Position numbers and translations under genes: made by a program
The notes under the pieces: generated by a model
Databases searched by the model: none
What the model was told of the DNA's origin: nothing
The model's input: the letters and a program-made list of their open reading frames with translations, nothing else
Shown: one piece after another, positions 47,957-57,505 of the stretch
Position numbering within the stretch: the stretch's first letter is position 1
Layout of the letters: the number at the start of each line of letters is the position of its first letter
Origin: an uncultured Burkholderiales bacterium
GTDB taxonomy: Bacteria; Pseudomonadota; Gammaproteobacteria; Burkholderiales; Thiobacillaceae
Length of the DNA stretch: 64,000 nucleotides
Reading direction: 5' to 3'
Assembly: GCA_937949525.1 (NCBI GenBank)
Contig: CALEDT010000049.1
Location: 1-64,000 of the forward strand

Positions 47957-49005
47957 ACGCGGCCCGGTGGCTCGGCTGGCCGCACGCGCTGCTGCTGGGC
48001 CTGTTGCTGCTCGCCGGCTGCGGCCCGTCCGTGCACCGGCAGCAGGCTTACGTGTTCGGCACGCTGGTGGAGGTGACCATCCACGGCGCGTCGCCGACGC
48101 AGGCGCGGGCCGCCGCCGACGCGGTGCTGCGCGAATTCGACCACCTGCACCGACGGTTGCACGCCTGGCAACCCGGCGCGCTGGACAGCCTCAATGCGCA
48201 GATCGCCCACGCGCCGACGCGCGGCGCGCTGCCGGCCGAACTGGCACCGGTATTGCGGGATGCGGCGCAGTTTGCCGAGCGTTCGGAACACCTGTTCAAC
48301 CCCGCCATCGGCAATCTGGTGCGTCTGTGGGGTTTTCACGACGACGACTTCGCGCCGCGTCTGCCAGATGCGGACGCGATCGCGCGGCTGGTGGCGGCCA
48401 ACCCGCGCATGACCGATCTCGACATCGGCGACGATACCTTCGTCGCGCGCAATGCCGCGGTGCGCATCGATCTCGGCGGTCACGCCAAGGGCTGGGCGCT
48501 GGAACGCGCGGCCGAGACGTTGCGTCGGCACGGCATCGCCGACGCGCTCGTCAATATCGGCGGCAACGTCCTTGCGCTGGGCAGCAAGGGCGGGCGGCCG
48601 TGGAAAGTCGGCATCCAGCACCCGCGCCAGGCCGGCGTGCTGGCGACGCTGGAACTGCGGGACGGCGAGGCCATCGGCACCTCGGGCGACTATCAGCGCT
48701 ATTTTGAGCTCGACGGCCGGCGTTACGGTCATCTCATCGACCCGCGCAGCGGCTGGCCGGTGACGCATACCCAGGCGGTGACCGTGCTGGTCGGCGGGCC
48801 GCGCGCCGGCACGCTGTCCGACGTCGCCAGCAAGCCGATCTTCATTGCCGGCGCCGACGACTGGCGCCGTCTGGCGGGCCTCATGGGAGTGGAGGCGGTG
48901 CTGCGCATCGATGCCGATGGCGGTATCGCCGTCACGCGTGCGCTGGCCACACGCCTGCACTGGGTCGACCGGGCCGCCGAGGCGCGCGCGCGCGTACTCG
49001 ACTGA
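47953..49005 (+). CDS. apbE: FAD:protein FMN transferase, lipoprotein
   Basis: 350 residues, GTG start overlapping the gshB stop. A lipoprotein signal ('LLLGLLLLAGC') precedes the ApbE domain with 'VRIDLGGHAKGWALERA' and 'LIDPRSGWPV'. It attaches FMN covalently to threonine of exported flavoproteins such as Nqr or Rnf subunits. No such target is in the window. Confidence 0.9.
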   Translation: MNAARWLGWPHALLLGLLLLAGCGPSVHRQQAYVFGTLVEVTIHGASPTQARAAADAVLREFDHLHRRLHAWQPGALDSLNAQIAHAPTRGALPAELAPVLRDAAQFAERSEHLFNPAIGNLVRLWGFHDDDFAPRLPDADAIARLVAANPRMTDLDIGDDTFVARNAAVRIDLGGHAKGWALERAAETLRRHGIADALVNIGGNVLALGSKGGRPWKVGIQHPRQAGVLATLELRDGEAIGTSGDYQRYFELDGRRYGHLIDPRSGWPVTHTQAVTVLVGGPRAGTLSDVASKPIFIAGADDWRRLAGLMGVEAVLRIDADGGIAVTRALATRLHWVDRAAEARARVLD

Positions 49006-49081
49006 ACCGTGCCGGTAAGGCGCGCTTGGGCTATAGTCCGCGGAAACCCGCGGCAGTCGTCAACAACGGGAGAGCGTGAAC

Positions 49082-49624
49082 ATGTATAGCTGGAAAAACT
49101 ACTTCGTCGTGCAGGCCGACTACCAGCACTGGGCCAATGAGGTGCTGTTCGGTTCGCTCGATCACCTGCGCGACGAGGTCATCGGCAGCGAACAGGGTCT
49201 GTTCTTCGGCAGCATCCACCACACCGTCGATCACATGCTGGTGGTCAGCCAGTCGTGGCAGGCGCGCCTGCGCGGCGAGTCGCTGACCGTGAACTACAAG
49301 GTCATCCATCATCCGGACTGGCGCGAGCTGAAGATCGCGTTGCGGCGCGAGACGCGCCGGTTGCAGACCTGGCTGGACGAACAGGCGCCGGCGTTGTTCG
49401 ACGGCCGGATCGAATTCAACGGCAGCGACGGCAAACCGCGTGACATGTGGGTGCGCGACGCGCTGACCCACCTGTTCACGCATTACGTGCATCACCGCGG
49501 CCAGATCTCGGCGGTGGCCACGCGCCTGGGTGCGCCGTGTCCGGAGATGGACTTCGTCTATTACCGGCGCGAGATGGAACGCCTGCTCAGCGAGGTGAAG
49601 CTGGCGCGTCCAGGAGCGGAATGA
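49082..49624 (+). CDS. DinB-family protein
   Basis: 180 residues, a four-helix metal-binding protein. Candidate ligands are in 'GSIHHTVDHMLVV' and 'HYVHHRGQISAV'. Members include thiol-dependent S-transferases using bacillithiol, mycothiol or glutathione, which would suit the nearby gsh genes. The start at 49082 is preferred to GTG 49076 by the GGGAG spacing. Its 3' end overlaps the convergent tlpA-like gene by 38 bases. Confidence 0.82.
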   Translation: MYSWKNYFVVQADYQHWANEVLFGSLDHLRDEVIGSEQGLFFGSIHHTVDHMLVVSQSWQARLRGESLTVNYKVIHHPDWRELKIALRRETRRLQTWLDEQAPALFDGRIEFNGSDGKPRDMWVRDALTHLFTHYVHHRGQISAVATRLGAPCPEMDFVYYRREMERLLSEVKLARPGAE

Positions 49625-50117
49625 TCAACCGTTCCAGGCGGCCGGCGTGCACCTGCCCGGCGATCTTGTGCCGGATCACGCCGTCGCGGTCGATCACGAA
49701 CGACAATGGCACGCGCGTGACGCCGCCGAACGCCTCGGTCACCGCCGGCGTGGCCAGCGGCGCCGGGAAGGTGTAGCCCTTGTCGCGCATGAATTGGTCC
49801 ACCTCGACCTGGGTTTTGTCCAGACTGTAGGCGACAATCTCGAAGCCGCGCGCGCGGTGGTCGTCGTAGAAGCGCTGCATCGCCGGCATCTCGTGCCGGC
49901 AGTAGGGGCACCAGGTGGCCCAGAAGTTGACCAGCACCACCTGCCCGCGCAGTGTGTCCAGACGGTGATCGCCCAGGGCCGGCGCCGCCGGCAGCGGCTC
50001 GGCGAGGTCATCGACCAGCGCCGGCGGGCGGAACCAGAGGTATACGATCAGGCCCAGCAGGATCGCGGTGACCGGGCCGGGGATCAGTTTCTTGAGGAAA
50101 GCCGTTGTCTTCGTCAT
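49587..50117 (-). CDS. TlpA-like thioredoxin-fold protein
   Basis: 176 residues; one N-terminal anchor ('PGPVTAILLGLIVYLWF') puts the thioredoxin domain in the periplasm. Redox motif 'FWATWCPYCRHEM' (CPYC) and cis-proline region 'GVTRVPLSFVIDRDG'. Probably reduces apocytochrome or other periplasmic disulfides. ATG at 50117 taken; GTG codons just upstream are alternatives. The 5' end overlaps the divergent methyltransferase gene by 13 bases. Confidence 0.88.
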   Translation of the reverse strand: MTKTTAFLKKLIPGPVTAILLGLIVYLWFRPPALVDDLAEPLPAAPALGDHRLDTLRGQVVLVNFWATWCPYCRHEMPAMQRFYDDHRARGFEIVAYSLDKTQVEVDQFMRDKGYTFPAPLATPAVTEAFGGVTRVPLSFVIDRDGVIRHKIAGQVHAGRLERLIIPLLDAPASPR

Positions 50118-51781
50118 CACCACCACCCAAACGCAAAGTACTGCGCATCAAACCCGATGCGGGCAAGGAAACGCAAGGAGAATCGCGGCGCGCGCCGGTG
50201 CGCGGCCGGCATCAGCCGCGCGTGCGCGCCGCGCTGATCGCCGCGCGCGCGCAGGCGGCAGCGGATGCGCCGGTGCCGGCGGAGCGGCCGGCCGGCAAGT
50301 CGCCGCGGCGCAAACCGGATGCCACCGACCGTCCGGGGCGTCGCGCGCCGGTTGACGCGCCCCAACCCCGCCCGGGCAAGCCGCGCACGCGTGATGCCGG
50401 CGCACCTGCCGCGCCGCACGACCGAGGCGCCGCCAAGCCCGCCGCGCGCGGCGACACCCGCCCTCCGGGTGACGGCGCAGGCGGCCAGCCGCCGCGTCGG
50501 CAGACCTCGGCGCGCGCCACCGTGGCGCAGCGCCGGCCGCGCACCTGGAGCTACTTCGCCTCCTGCCCGCGCGGGCTGGAGCAGGAACTGGCGCGCGAGC
50601 TCGCCGGGCTGGGTGCCGCCGACATCACTCCGGCGTCCGGCGGCGTCGCCTTCGGCGGCGATGTGGTACTGGGCTGGAAGGTCAATCTGTGGAGCCGGCT
50701 GGCCATCCGCGTGCTGTTGCGTGTCGCCGAAGGCCGCTACCAGCGCGAGGAAGACCTCTATCAGGCGGCGCTGGCGGTGGACTGGCCGGCCTGGTTCGCG
50801 GTCGAGCGCACGCTGGCGGTGACCACCGTGGGCAGGAACAGCCCGCTGAAAAGCCTCAACTTCGTCAGCCTGCGCGTCAAGGACGCGGTGTGCGACCGCT
50901 TCCGCCAGGTCATGGACGCGCGTCCCAGCGTCGACACCCGCCACCCCGACGTGCCGCTGACGCTGTTTTTGAGCAGCGACCGCTACACGCTATACATCGA
51001 CCTGTCCGGCGAGCCGCTCAACCGCCGCGGCTACCGCGTGGCGCCGTCGCCGGCGCCGCTCAACGAAAACCTCGCCGCCGGCATGCTGCTGCTGTCCGGC
51101 TGGACGCCGGATACGCCGCTGTACGATCCGATGATGGGCGGCGGCACGCTGCTGCTGGAGGCCGCGCTGATGGCGCTGAAGCGCGCGCCCGGTCTGCATC
51201 GCCATTTCGCCTTCGAACACCTGCGCGACTTCGACCGCGTCGCCTGGGCGCGGCTGCGCAAGGACGCCGAGGCCGTGGCGCTAAAGGCGCGGCCGCTGCC
51301 GATATTCGGTTCCGACATCGATCCCGCCATGGTGCGCGCGGCCGGGCTCAACCTGCGTGCCGCCGGTCTGCTCGACTGCGTGCGCCTGATGCAGGCCGAC
51401 TTTCTCAACGTCGATCCGCCCGCGCCGGAGGGCATCATCGTCAGCAACCCGCCCTACGGCGTGCGCATGGGCGCCCGTGGCGATGCCGGCGAGCGCGCCG
51501 GCCGGCGGCGCGGCGCCGCGACCGAGGCCGAAGCGCCTCGGACCGCGGTCGAGGCGTCCGTCGCCGACACCGATCTGCCGGCGTTCTACCGGGCGCTGGG
51601 CGACAACCTCAAGCAGCATTTCCCCGGCTGGACCGCCTGGCTGCTGTCGGCCGATCCGGAACTGCCCAAACGCATCGGTCTGCAGGCCGCGCGCCGCATT
51701 CCGCTGTTCAACGGTCCCTTGGAGTGCCGCCTGCTGCAATACCGCGTGATCGCCGGCAGCCATCGGCGCGTGGTGGACTGA
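50105..51781 (+). CDS. THUMP-domain rRNA N2-guanine methyltransferase (RlmL-like)
   Basis: 558 residues. After a Pro/Arg/Ala-rich, probably disordered N-terminus of about 140 residues comes a THUMP domain ('SYFASCPRGLEQELARELAG') and a Rossmann methyltransferase with 'YDPMMGGGTLLLEAALMA', 'GSDIDPAMVRAAGLN' and the catalytic 'IIVSNPPYGVRMG'. A charged insert follows the NPPY motif. It modifies 23S rRNA in E. coli (RlmL N-terminal enzyme); the RlmK half is missing. TTG start at 50105 has GAGGA upstream; a later start in the disordered part is possible. Confidence 0.85.
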   Translation: MSSSSPPPKRKVLRIKPDAGKETQGESRRAPVRGRHQPRVRAALIAARAQAAADAPVPAERPAGKSPRRKPDATDRPGRRAPVDAPQPRPGKPRTRDAGAPAAPHDRGAAKPAARGDTRPPGDGAGGQPPRRQTSARATVAQRRPRTWSYFASCPRGLEQELARELAGLGAADITPASGGVAFGGDVVLGWKVNLWSRLAIRVLLRVAEGRYQREEDLYQAALAVDWPAWFAVERTLAVTTVGRNSPLKSLNFVSLRVKDAVCDRFRQVMDARPSVDTRHPDVPLTLFLSSDRYTLYIDLSGEPLNRRGYRVAPSPAPLNENLAAGMLLLSGWTPDTPLYDPMMGGGTLLLEAALMALKRAPGLHRHFAFEHLRDFDRVAWARLRKDAEAVALKARPLPIFGSDIDPAMVRAAGLNLRAAGLLDCVRLMQADFLNVDPPAPEGIIVSNPPYGVRMGARGDAGERAGRRRGAATEAEAPRTAVEASVADTDLPAFYRALGDNLKQHFPGWTAWLLSADPELPKRIGLQAARRIPLFNGPLECRLLQYRVIAGSHRRVVD

Positions 51782-51809
51782 CCCGATATCGGGCGCCCTC
51801 CCCGCCCTG

Positions 51810-51826
51810 TGCACCGCGATGGTGCG
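51810..51826 (+). promoter_or_regulatory. NtrC-type enhancer site, nir-nas operon
   Basis: TGCACCGCGATGGTGCG, 16 of 17 positions of TGCACC-N4-TGGTGCA. It lies about 95 bases before the expected start, a usual distance for NtrC. Confidence 0.75.
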
Positions 51827-51878
51827 CTCGGTGCCCGCGCCCGGCGCGAAGCGGCCCATTTTGCAGGGGTCCGATGCA

Positions 51879-51894
51879 TGGCACGCAGCTTGCT
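51879..51894 (+). promoter_or_regulatory. sigma-54 promoter, nir-nas operon
   Basis: TGGCACGCAGCTTGCT, a full match to TGGCACG-N4-TTGCW with GG at -24 and GC at -12. Expected start near 51905. Confidence 0.88.
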
Positions 51895-51904
51895 ATGAGC
51901 CTGT

Positions 51905-51976
51905 CAGGCTTCCTCGCCTAAGCGATCTTGGACAACGGCGTCCGCTCCCCTTTCAGGGCGGCCGCCGTTTTTTTTT
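51905..51976 (+). promoter_or_regulatory. ANTAR-type attenuator leader of nirB
   Basis: Downstream of the sigma-54 promoter, GGAC-AACGGC-GTCC (51930-51943) forms a hexaloop with A at position 1 and G at 4, the ANTAR target form. The same bases open a terminator whose stem ACGGCG (51935-51940) pairs with CGCCGT (51963-51968), followed by nine T. A first hairpin could form at 51906-51919, but its loop is not canonical. NasT would stabilise the hexaloop hairpin and block termination. Confidence 0.75.
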
Positions 51977-52000
51977 CGCCCCTTGCATCGAGGCACTGGC

Positions 52001-54493
52001 ATGACACGCATGAAACTGGTTCTGGTGGGCAACGGCATGGCCGGGGTCCGGGTTGTGGAGGAGCTGCTCAAGGCGGCCCCGGATCTGTATGACATCACGG
52101 TGTTCGGCGACGAGCCGCACCCCAATTACAACCGCATCATGCTGTCGCCGGTGCTGGCCGGCGAACAGCGGGTAGAGCAGATCGTGCTCAACCCGCTCGA
52201 CTGGTACGCGGCCAACGGCATCGTGCTGCACGCCGGCAAGCGCGTGGTGCGGATCGACCGCGCGCGCCGCTACGTCGAGGCCGAGGACGGCACCCGCGCC
52301 GACTACGACCGCCTGCTGCTGGCCACCGGCTCCAAGCCGTTCATGCTGCCGGTGCCCGGCGCCGACCTCAAGGGCGTGATCGGTTTTCGCGACATCGCCG
52401 ACGTCGAGACCATGATCGACGCCGCCGGTCGCTATCGTCACGCGGTGGTGATTGGCGGCGGGCTGCTCGGGCTGGAGGCGGCCAACGGTCTCAAGGCGCG
52501 CGGCATGGAGGTCAGCGTCGTGCACCTCGGCGACTGGCTACTGGAGCGGCAACTGGACGAGCCGGCGGCGCGCCTGTTGCAGCGCAACCTAGAGGCGAAG
52601 GGACTGAAGTTCCTGCTCGGCCGGCACACGGCGGAACTGCTGCCGGCGCCCTGCGGCACACGCGTCGGCGCGGTGCGTTTCAAGGACGGCGACGAGATCC
52701 CCGCCGACTTGGTGGTGATGGCGGTCGGCATCCGCCCCAACACCGCGCTGGCGGAAGCCGCCGGCCTGCGTTGCGAACGCGGCATCGTGGTCGACGACAC
52801 CTTGCAGACCTACGACCCGCGCATCTACGCGGTGGGCGAGTGCGTCAGCCATCGCGGCGTCGCCTACGGCCTGGTGGCACCATTGTTCGAGCAGGCCAAG
52901 GCTTGCGCCAACCATCTGGCGCAGCATGGCGTGGCGCGCTACCGGGGTTCGATGACCTCGACCAAGCTCAAGGTCACCGGCATCGACCTGTTCTCGGCCG
53001 GCAACTTCATGGGCGGCGAGGGCTTCGAACAGATCGTGTTCCAGGATGCCGGCCGCGGTGCCTACAAGAAGCTGGTGCTCAAGGGCAACCAGCTGGCCGG
53101 CGCCTGCCTGTACGGCGACACCCTGGACGGCGCCTGGTACTTCGAGCTGATGCGCGACGGCACCGATGTCGCCGACTTCCGCGACAAGCTGCTGTTCGGC
53201 CGCCACCACATCGGCGACTCCGGCGCCGGCGGCGGCGACGAGAAGACGCGCGTGCTATCGCTGCCCGACGGCGCCGAGATCTGCGGCTGCAACGGCGTGT
53301 GCAAGGGCGACATCGTCGCCAGCATCCGCGCCAACAAGCTGTTCACGCTAGACGAGGTGCGCGCGCACACCAAGGCGTCGTCGTCCTGCGGCTCCTGCAC
53401 CGGCCTGGTGGAAACGCTGCTGGCCGCCACCGTCGGCGGCGACTACTCCACGGCACCGTCGAAAAAGCCGCTGTGCGGTTGCACCGAGCACACGCACGAC
53501 GAAATCCGCGCCGCCATCATCGAACGACGTCTGATATCACTGCCCGAGGTCATGCGCGCGCTGGACTGGAAGACTGCGGACGGTTGCAACAAATGCCGTC
53601 CGGCGCTGAACTATTACCTGCTGTGCGCCTGGCCGGGCAAATACCGCGACGACGCGCAGTCGCGCTTCATCAACGAGCGCGCGCACGGCAACATCCAGAA
53701 GGACGGCAGCTTCTCGGTGGTGCCGCGCATGTGGGGCGGACTGACCAACCCGCGCGAGCTGCGCGCCATCGCCGACGTCGCCGAGAAGTTCGCGGTGGCG
53801 GAGATCAAGCTGACCGGCGGCCAGCGCATCGACCTGTTCGGCGTGCGCAAGGAGGATCTGCCGGCGGTGTGGCGCGACCTCACCGCCGCCGGCTTCGTCT
53901 CCGGCCACGCCTACGGCAAGGCGCTGCGCACCGTGAAGACCTGCGTCGGCAGCCAGTGGTGCCGCTTCGGCACGCAGGATTCCACCGGTCTGGGCGTCAA
54001 GCTGGAACACATGACCTGGGGTTCGTGGATGCCGCACAAGTTCAAGCTGGCGGTGTCCGGCTGCCCGAGGAATTGCGCCGAGGCCACCATCAAAGACTTC
54101 GGCGTGGTGTGCGTGGAATCCGGCTACGAGCTGCACGTCGGCGGCAACGGCGGCATCAAGGTGCGGGTCACCGACCTGCTGGCCAAGGTGGAGACCGAGG
54201 CGCAGGTGCTGGAATACTGCGCCGCCTTCATCCAGCTCTACCGCGAGGAAGGGCATTATCTGGAACGCACCGCGCCATGGGTGGAGCGGGTCGGCCTGGC
54301 GCACGTCAGGGCGCGGGTGGTGGAGGACGCCGCCAGCCGCGCGGCGCTGGCCGAGCGCTTCCGCGCGTCGCAGCAGTACGCGCAGATCGACCCGTGGCGG
54401 CAACCGGACGCGCGGGAATTCGCGCCGCTGCGGCTGCCGTCCAACGGCATCGAACGTTCCCACCCGCAGCCCGAACCGACCGCCGCCGCCTGA
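52001..54493 (+). CDS. nirB: assimilatory nitrite reductase [NAD(P)H] large subunit
   Basis: Reduces nitrite to ammonium in the cytoplasm with siroheme and 4Fe-4S. The 830 residues contain an FAD/NAD oxidoreductase (residues 4-380, 'VGNGMAGVRVVEELL'), two Bfd-like [2Fe-2S] modules ('CGCNGVCKGDIV' with 'CGSCTG'; 'CGCTEHTHDEI' with 'GCNKCRP') and the siroheme part with Cx5C 'TCVGSQWCRFG' and Cx3C 'SGCPRNCAEA'. ATG 52001 has GAGG upstream; 52010 is an alternative. First gene of the operon with nirD, nasA and nasT. Confidence 0.95.
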   Translation: MTRMKLVLVGNGMAGVRVVEELLKAAPDLYDITVFGDEPHPNYNRIMLSPVLAGEQRVEQIVLNPLDWYAANGIVLHAGKRVVRIDRARRYVEAEDGTRADYDRLLLATGSKPFMLPVPGADLKGVIGFRDIADVETMIDAAGRYRHAVVIGGGLLGLEAANGLKARGMEVSVVHLGDWLLERQLDEPAARLLQRNLEAKGLKFLLGRHTAELLPAPCGTRVGAVRFKDGDEIPADLVVMAVGIRPNTALAEAAGLRCERGIVVDDTLQTYDPRIYAVGECVSHRGVAYGLVAPLFEQAKACANHLAQHGVARYRGSMTSTKLKVTGIDLFSAGNFMGGEGFEQIVFQDAGRGAYKKLVLKGNQLAGACLYGDTLDGAWYFELMRDGTDVADFRDKLLFGRHHIGDSGAGGGDEKTRVLSLPDGAEICGCNGVCKGDIVASIRANKLFTLDEVRAHTKASSSCGSCTGLVETLLAATVGGDYSTAPSKKPLCGCTEHTHDEIRAAIIERRLISLPEVMRALDWKTADGCNKCRPALNYYLLCAWPGKYRDDAQSRFINERAHGNIQKDGSFSVVPRMWGGLTNPRELRAIADVAEKFAVAEIKLTGGQRIDLFGVRKEDLPAVWRDLTAAGFVSGHAYGKALRTVKTCVGSQWCRFGTQDSTGLGVKLEHMTWGSWMPHKFKLAVSGCPRNCAEATIKDFGVVCVESGYELHVGGNGGIKVRVTDLLAKVETEAQVLEYCAAFIQLYREEGHYLERTAPWVERVGLAHVRARVVEDAASRAALAERFRASQQYAQIDPWRQPDAREFAPLRLPSNGIERSHPQPEPTAAA

Positions 54494-54522
54494 GACGCCG
54501 CGCATACCCAGGAGCCACCGCC

Positions 54523-54861
54523 ATGACCACCGACTGGATCGACATCGCCCATCTCGACGACATCCCGCGCCAGGGCGCGCGCGTCGTCGCCACGCCGGCG
54601 GGCGACATCGCCCTGTTCCGCACGTTCGACGACGAGCTGTTCGCGTTGCTCGACCGCTGCCCGCACAAGGGCGGCCCGCTGTCGCAGGGTATCGTTCATG
54701 GCAAGCGCGTCGCCTGCCCGTTGCACGACTGGAAGATCGCGCTCGACACCGGCCTGGCGGTGGCGCCAGACGTCGGCTGTGCCGCGCGCTTCCCGGTACG
54801 GCTGACGGAGGGGCGCGTCAGCCTGTCGCTGACGCCGGTTGCGGATTGCATCGACGTCTGA
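54523..54861 (+). CDS. nirD: nitrite reductase small subunit (Rieske)
   Basis: 112 residues. Rieske [2Fe-2S] motif 'RCPHKGGPLSQG' and 'CPLHDWKI'. Pairs with NirB. AGGAG ten bases before the ATG. Confidence 0.93.
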   Translation: MTTDWIDIAHLDDIPRQGARVVATPAGDIALFRTFDDELFALLDRCPHKGGPLSQGIVHGKRVACPLHDWKIALDTGLAVAPDVGCAARFPVRLTEGRVSLSLTPVADCIDV

Positions 54862-54871
54862 GGCCTCCGCC

Positions 54872-57505
54872 ATGAACGCACCCGCCATCCGTACCACCTG
54901 CCCTTACTGCGGCGTCGGCTGCGGCGTGCTGGTCGAGCGCGCGGGCGAGGGTTACGCGGTGCGCGGCGATCCGGATCACCCGGCCAATCTCGGCCGCCTG
55001 TGCTCCAAGGGCGCGGCGCTGGCGGACACCCTGGGCCTGGACGACCGCATCACCCACGCCCGCGTCGACGGTCGCACTGCGCCGCTGGCCACGGCCCTGG
55101 ACACCGTCGCGCGGCGCTTGCGTGCGGTGATCGACGCGCACGGTCCGCAGGCCGTGGCCTTCTATGTGTCGGGCCAGTTGCTCACCGAGGACTACTACGT
55201 CGCCAACAAACTGATGAAGGGGTTCATCGGCGGCGGCAACATCGACACCAATTCGCGGTTGTGCATGTCTTCGGCGGTGGCTGGCCACAAGCGCGGCTTC
55301 GGCGCCGACGCGGTGCCCGGCTGCTACGAAGACGTCGAACTGGCCGATCTGGTGGTGCTGGCCGGATCCAACGCGGCGTGGACGCATCCGGTGCTGTTCC
55401 AACGCCTGGCGGCGGCGAAGAAGGCACGGCCGGCGATGCGGGTGGTGCTGATCGACCCGCGCCGCACCGCCACCGCCGAACTCGCCGATCTGCATCTGGC
55501 GCTCGCGCCCGGCAGCGACGCCTGGCTGTTCCACGGCCTGCTCAACCATCTGCGCCGCGACAACGCCATCGACTGGCGCTACCTGGAAACCCGCGTCAGC
55601 GGCTTCGGCGCGGCGCTGGCCGAGGTCGCCGGCCTCGATCCCGCGCGGGTGGCCGAGCATTGCGCGCTGCCGCCGGCCGACGTGGCGACGTTCTACGACT
55701 GGTTCGCGCGCACGCCGCGCACCGTCACGTTGTTCTCGCAGGGCATCAACCAGTCCTCCTCCGGCGTCGACAAGGTCAACGCCATCCTCAACGTACACCT
55801 CGCCACCGGCCGCGTCGGCCTGCACGGCGCCTCGCCGATCTCGCTCACCGGCCAGCCCAACGCCATGGGTGGACGCGAGGTCGGTGGCCTGGCCAACCAG
55901 CTCGCCGCGCACATGGACTACACCCCGGACGACGTCGACCGGGTCGGCCGTTTCTGGCGCGCCCCGGCCATGGCGCAGGCGGACGGCCTGAAGGCGGTGG
56001 AGCTGTTCGAGGCGGTGCGTACCGGGCGCGTCAAGGCCCTGTGGATCATGGCCACCAATCCGGCAGTGAGTCTGCCGGAAGCGGACGCGGTGGTGGAGGC
56101 GCTGCGCGCCTGCGAATTCCTGGTGGTCTCCGACGTCACCGCGCGCACCGACACCGCCCGTCATGCCCACGTACTGTTGCCGGCCGCAGCCTGGGGCGAG
56201 AAGGACGGCACGGTGACCAATTCCGAGCGGCGCATCTCGCGCCAGCGCGCGTTCATGGCGCCGCCCGGCGAGGCGCGCCCGGACTGGTGGCTGGTGGCCG
56301 AGGTGGCGCGCCGCCTGGGTCACGGCGACACCTTCGCCTATCGCGGTCCGGCCGACATCCTGCGCGAACACGCCGCGCTGTCGGCGTTCGAGAACGGCGG
56401 CCGCCGGGTGTTCGACATCGGCGCACTGGCCGCCCTGGACGACGCCGGCTACGAGCGTCTGGCGCCGGTGCAATGGCCGCTGCCCGCGGGCTGCAAGACC
56501 GGGGCGCAACGGCTGTTCGCATCCGGCGGCTATGCCCATGGCGACGGCCGCGCGCGCATGCTGGCGGCGCCGCCGCGCGGTCCCGCCCTGGCCACCGAGG
56601 CGAGCCGGCCGCTGCGCCTGAATACCGGCCGCATCCGCGACCAGTGGCACAGCATGACCCGTACCGGCAGCAGCGCGCGCCTGTTCGCACACCTGGACGA
56701 ACCCTATGTCGAGCTCAATCCGCGCGACGCGCGTGCGGCCGGCGTCGAGCACGGCGGCCTCGCGCGGCTTGCCGGCGGGCAGGGCGAACTGCTGGCACGC
56801 GTGCGCGTGACCGCCGATCAGCCGGCGGGCTCCGCGTTCGTGCCGATCCATTGGAACGATCGGTTCTGCGCGCGCGGCCGCGTCGATGCGCTGATCGACG
56901 CCATCACCGACCCGATCTCCGGACAACCGGAATTCAAACACGCGCCGGTGGCGCTGGCGCCCTACGTCGCCGCCTGGCACGGTTTCGTCATGGCGCGGCG
57001 GCCGCTGGATTGCGCCGGTCACGACTACTGGGCGCGCGCGCGCGGCGTCGCCCATTGGCGCCACGAGCTCGCCGACACAGCGCCCTGCACCTGGGTGGAA
57101 CGCCTGCGCGCCGAATTCGGCGCCGACGGCGATTGGATCGAACTGCGCGATGCTGCCGCCGGACGCCATCGACTGGCGCTGTTGCGCGACGGCCGCGTCG
57201 AACTGGTCGCGTTCATCGAGCGCAGCGCCGCGCAATTGCCGCCGCGTGCCTGGCTCGCCGGCCTGTTCGCGCGCGCGCGTTTGGACGCGGCCGAACGCGC
57301 TGGCCTGCTCGCCGGCCGGCCGGCCGATTCCGCCGCCGACGTCGGCCGGGTGGTGTGCGCCTGCTTCGGCGTCGGCGAGAAGACCCTGCTTGCCGCCATC
57401 GCTGCCGGCGCCGGTTCGGTCGAGGCGCTGGGCATCGCACTCAAGGCCGGCAGCAACTGCGGTTCCTGCGTGCCGGAGCTGACGCGGATGCTGGAGGCGA
57501 GATGA
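54872..57505 (+). CDS. nasA: assimilatory nitrate reductase catalytic subunit
   Basis: 877 residues; reduces nitrate to nitrite at a Mo-bis-MGD centre. N-terminal 4Fe-4S site 'CPYCGVGCGV' and 'LCSKG', Mo ligand Cys131 in 'NSRLCMSSA', 'GINQSSSGVDKVNAI' and 'LTGQPNAMGGREVGG' are NasA-like. A C-terminal Bfd-like [2Fe-2S] domain ('CACFGVGEKT', 'SNCGSCVPEL') accepts electrons. No export signal, so cytoplasmic. Overlaps nasT by 4 bases. Confidence 0.95.
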   Translation: MNAPAIRTTCPYCGVGCGVLVERAGEGYAVRGDPDHPANLGRLCSKGAALADTLGLDDRITHARVDGRTAPLATALDTVARRLRAVIDAHGPQAVAFYVSGQLLTEDYYVANKLMKGFIGGGNIDTNSRLCMSSAVAGHKRGFGADAVPGCYEDVELADLVVLAGSNAAWTHPVLFQRLAAAKKARPAMRVVLIDPRRTATAELADLHLALAPGSDAWLFHGLLNHLRRDNAIDWRYLETRVSGFGAALAEVAGLDPARVAEHCALPPADVATFYDWFARTPRTVTLFSQGINQSSSGVDKVNAILNVHLATGRVGLHGASPISLTGQPNAMGGREVGGLANQLAAHMDYTPDDVDRVGRFWRAPAMAQADGLKAVELFEAVRTGRVKALWIMATNPAVSLPEADAVVEALRACEFLVVSDVTARTDTARHAHVLLPAAAWGEKDGTVTNSERRISRQRAFMAPPGEARPDWWLVAEVARRLGHGDTFAYRGPADILREHAALSAFENGGRRVFDIGALAALDDAGYERLAPVQWPLPAGCKTGAQRLFASGGYAHGDGRARMLAAPPRGPALATEASRPLRLNTGRIRDQWHSMTRTGSSARLFAHLDEPYVELNPRDARAAGVEHGGLARLAGGQGELLARVRVTADQPAGSAFVPIHWNDRFCARGRVDALIDAITDPISGQPEFKHAPVALAPYVAAWHGFVMARRPLDCAGHDYWARARGVAHWRHELADTAPCTWVERLRAEFGADGDWIELRDAAAGRHRLALLRDGRVELVAFIERSAAQLPPRAWLAGLFARARLDAAERAGLLAGRPADSAADVGRVVCACFGVGEKTLLAAIAAGAGSVEALGIALKAGSNCGSCVPELTRMLEAR

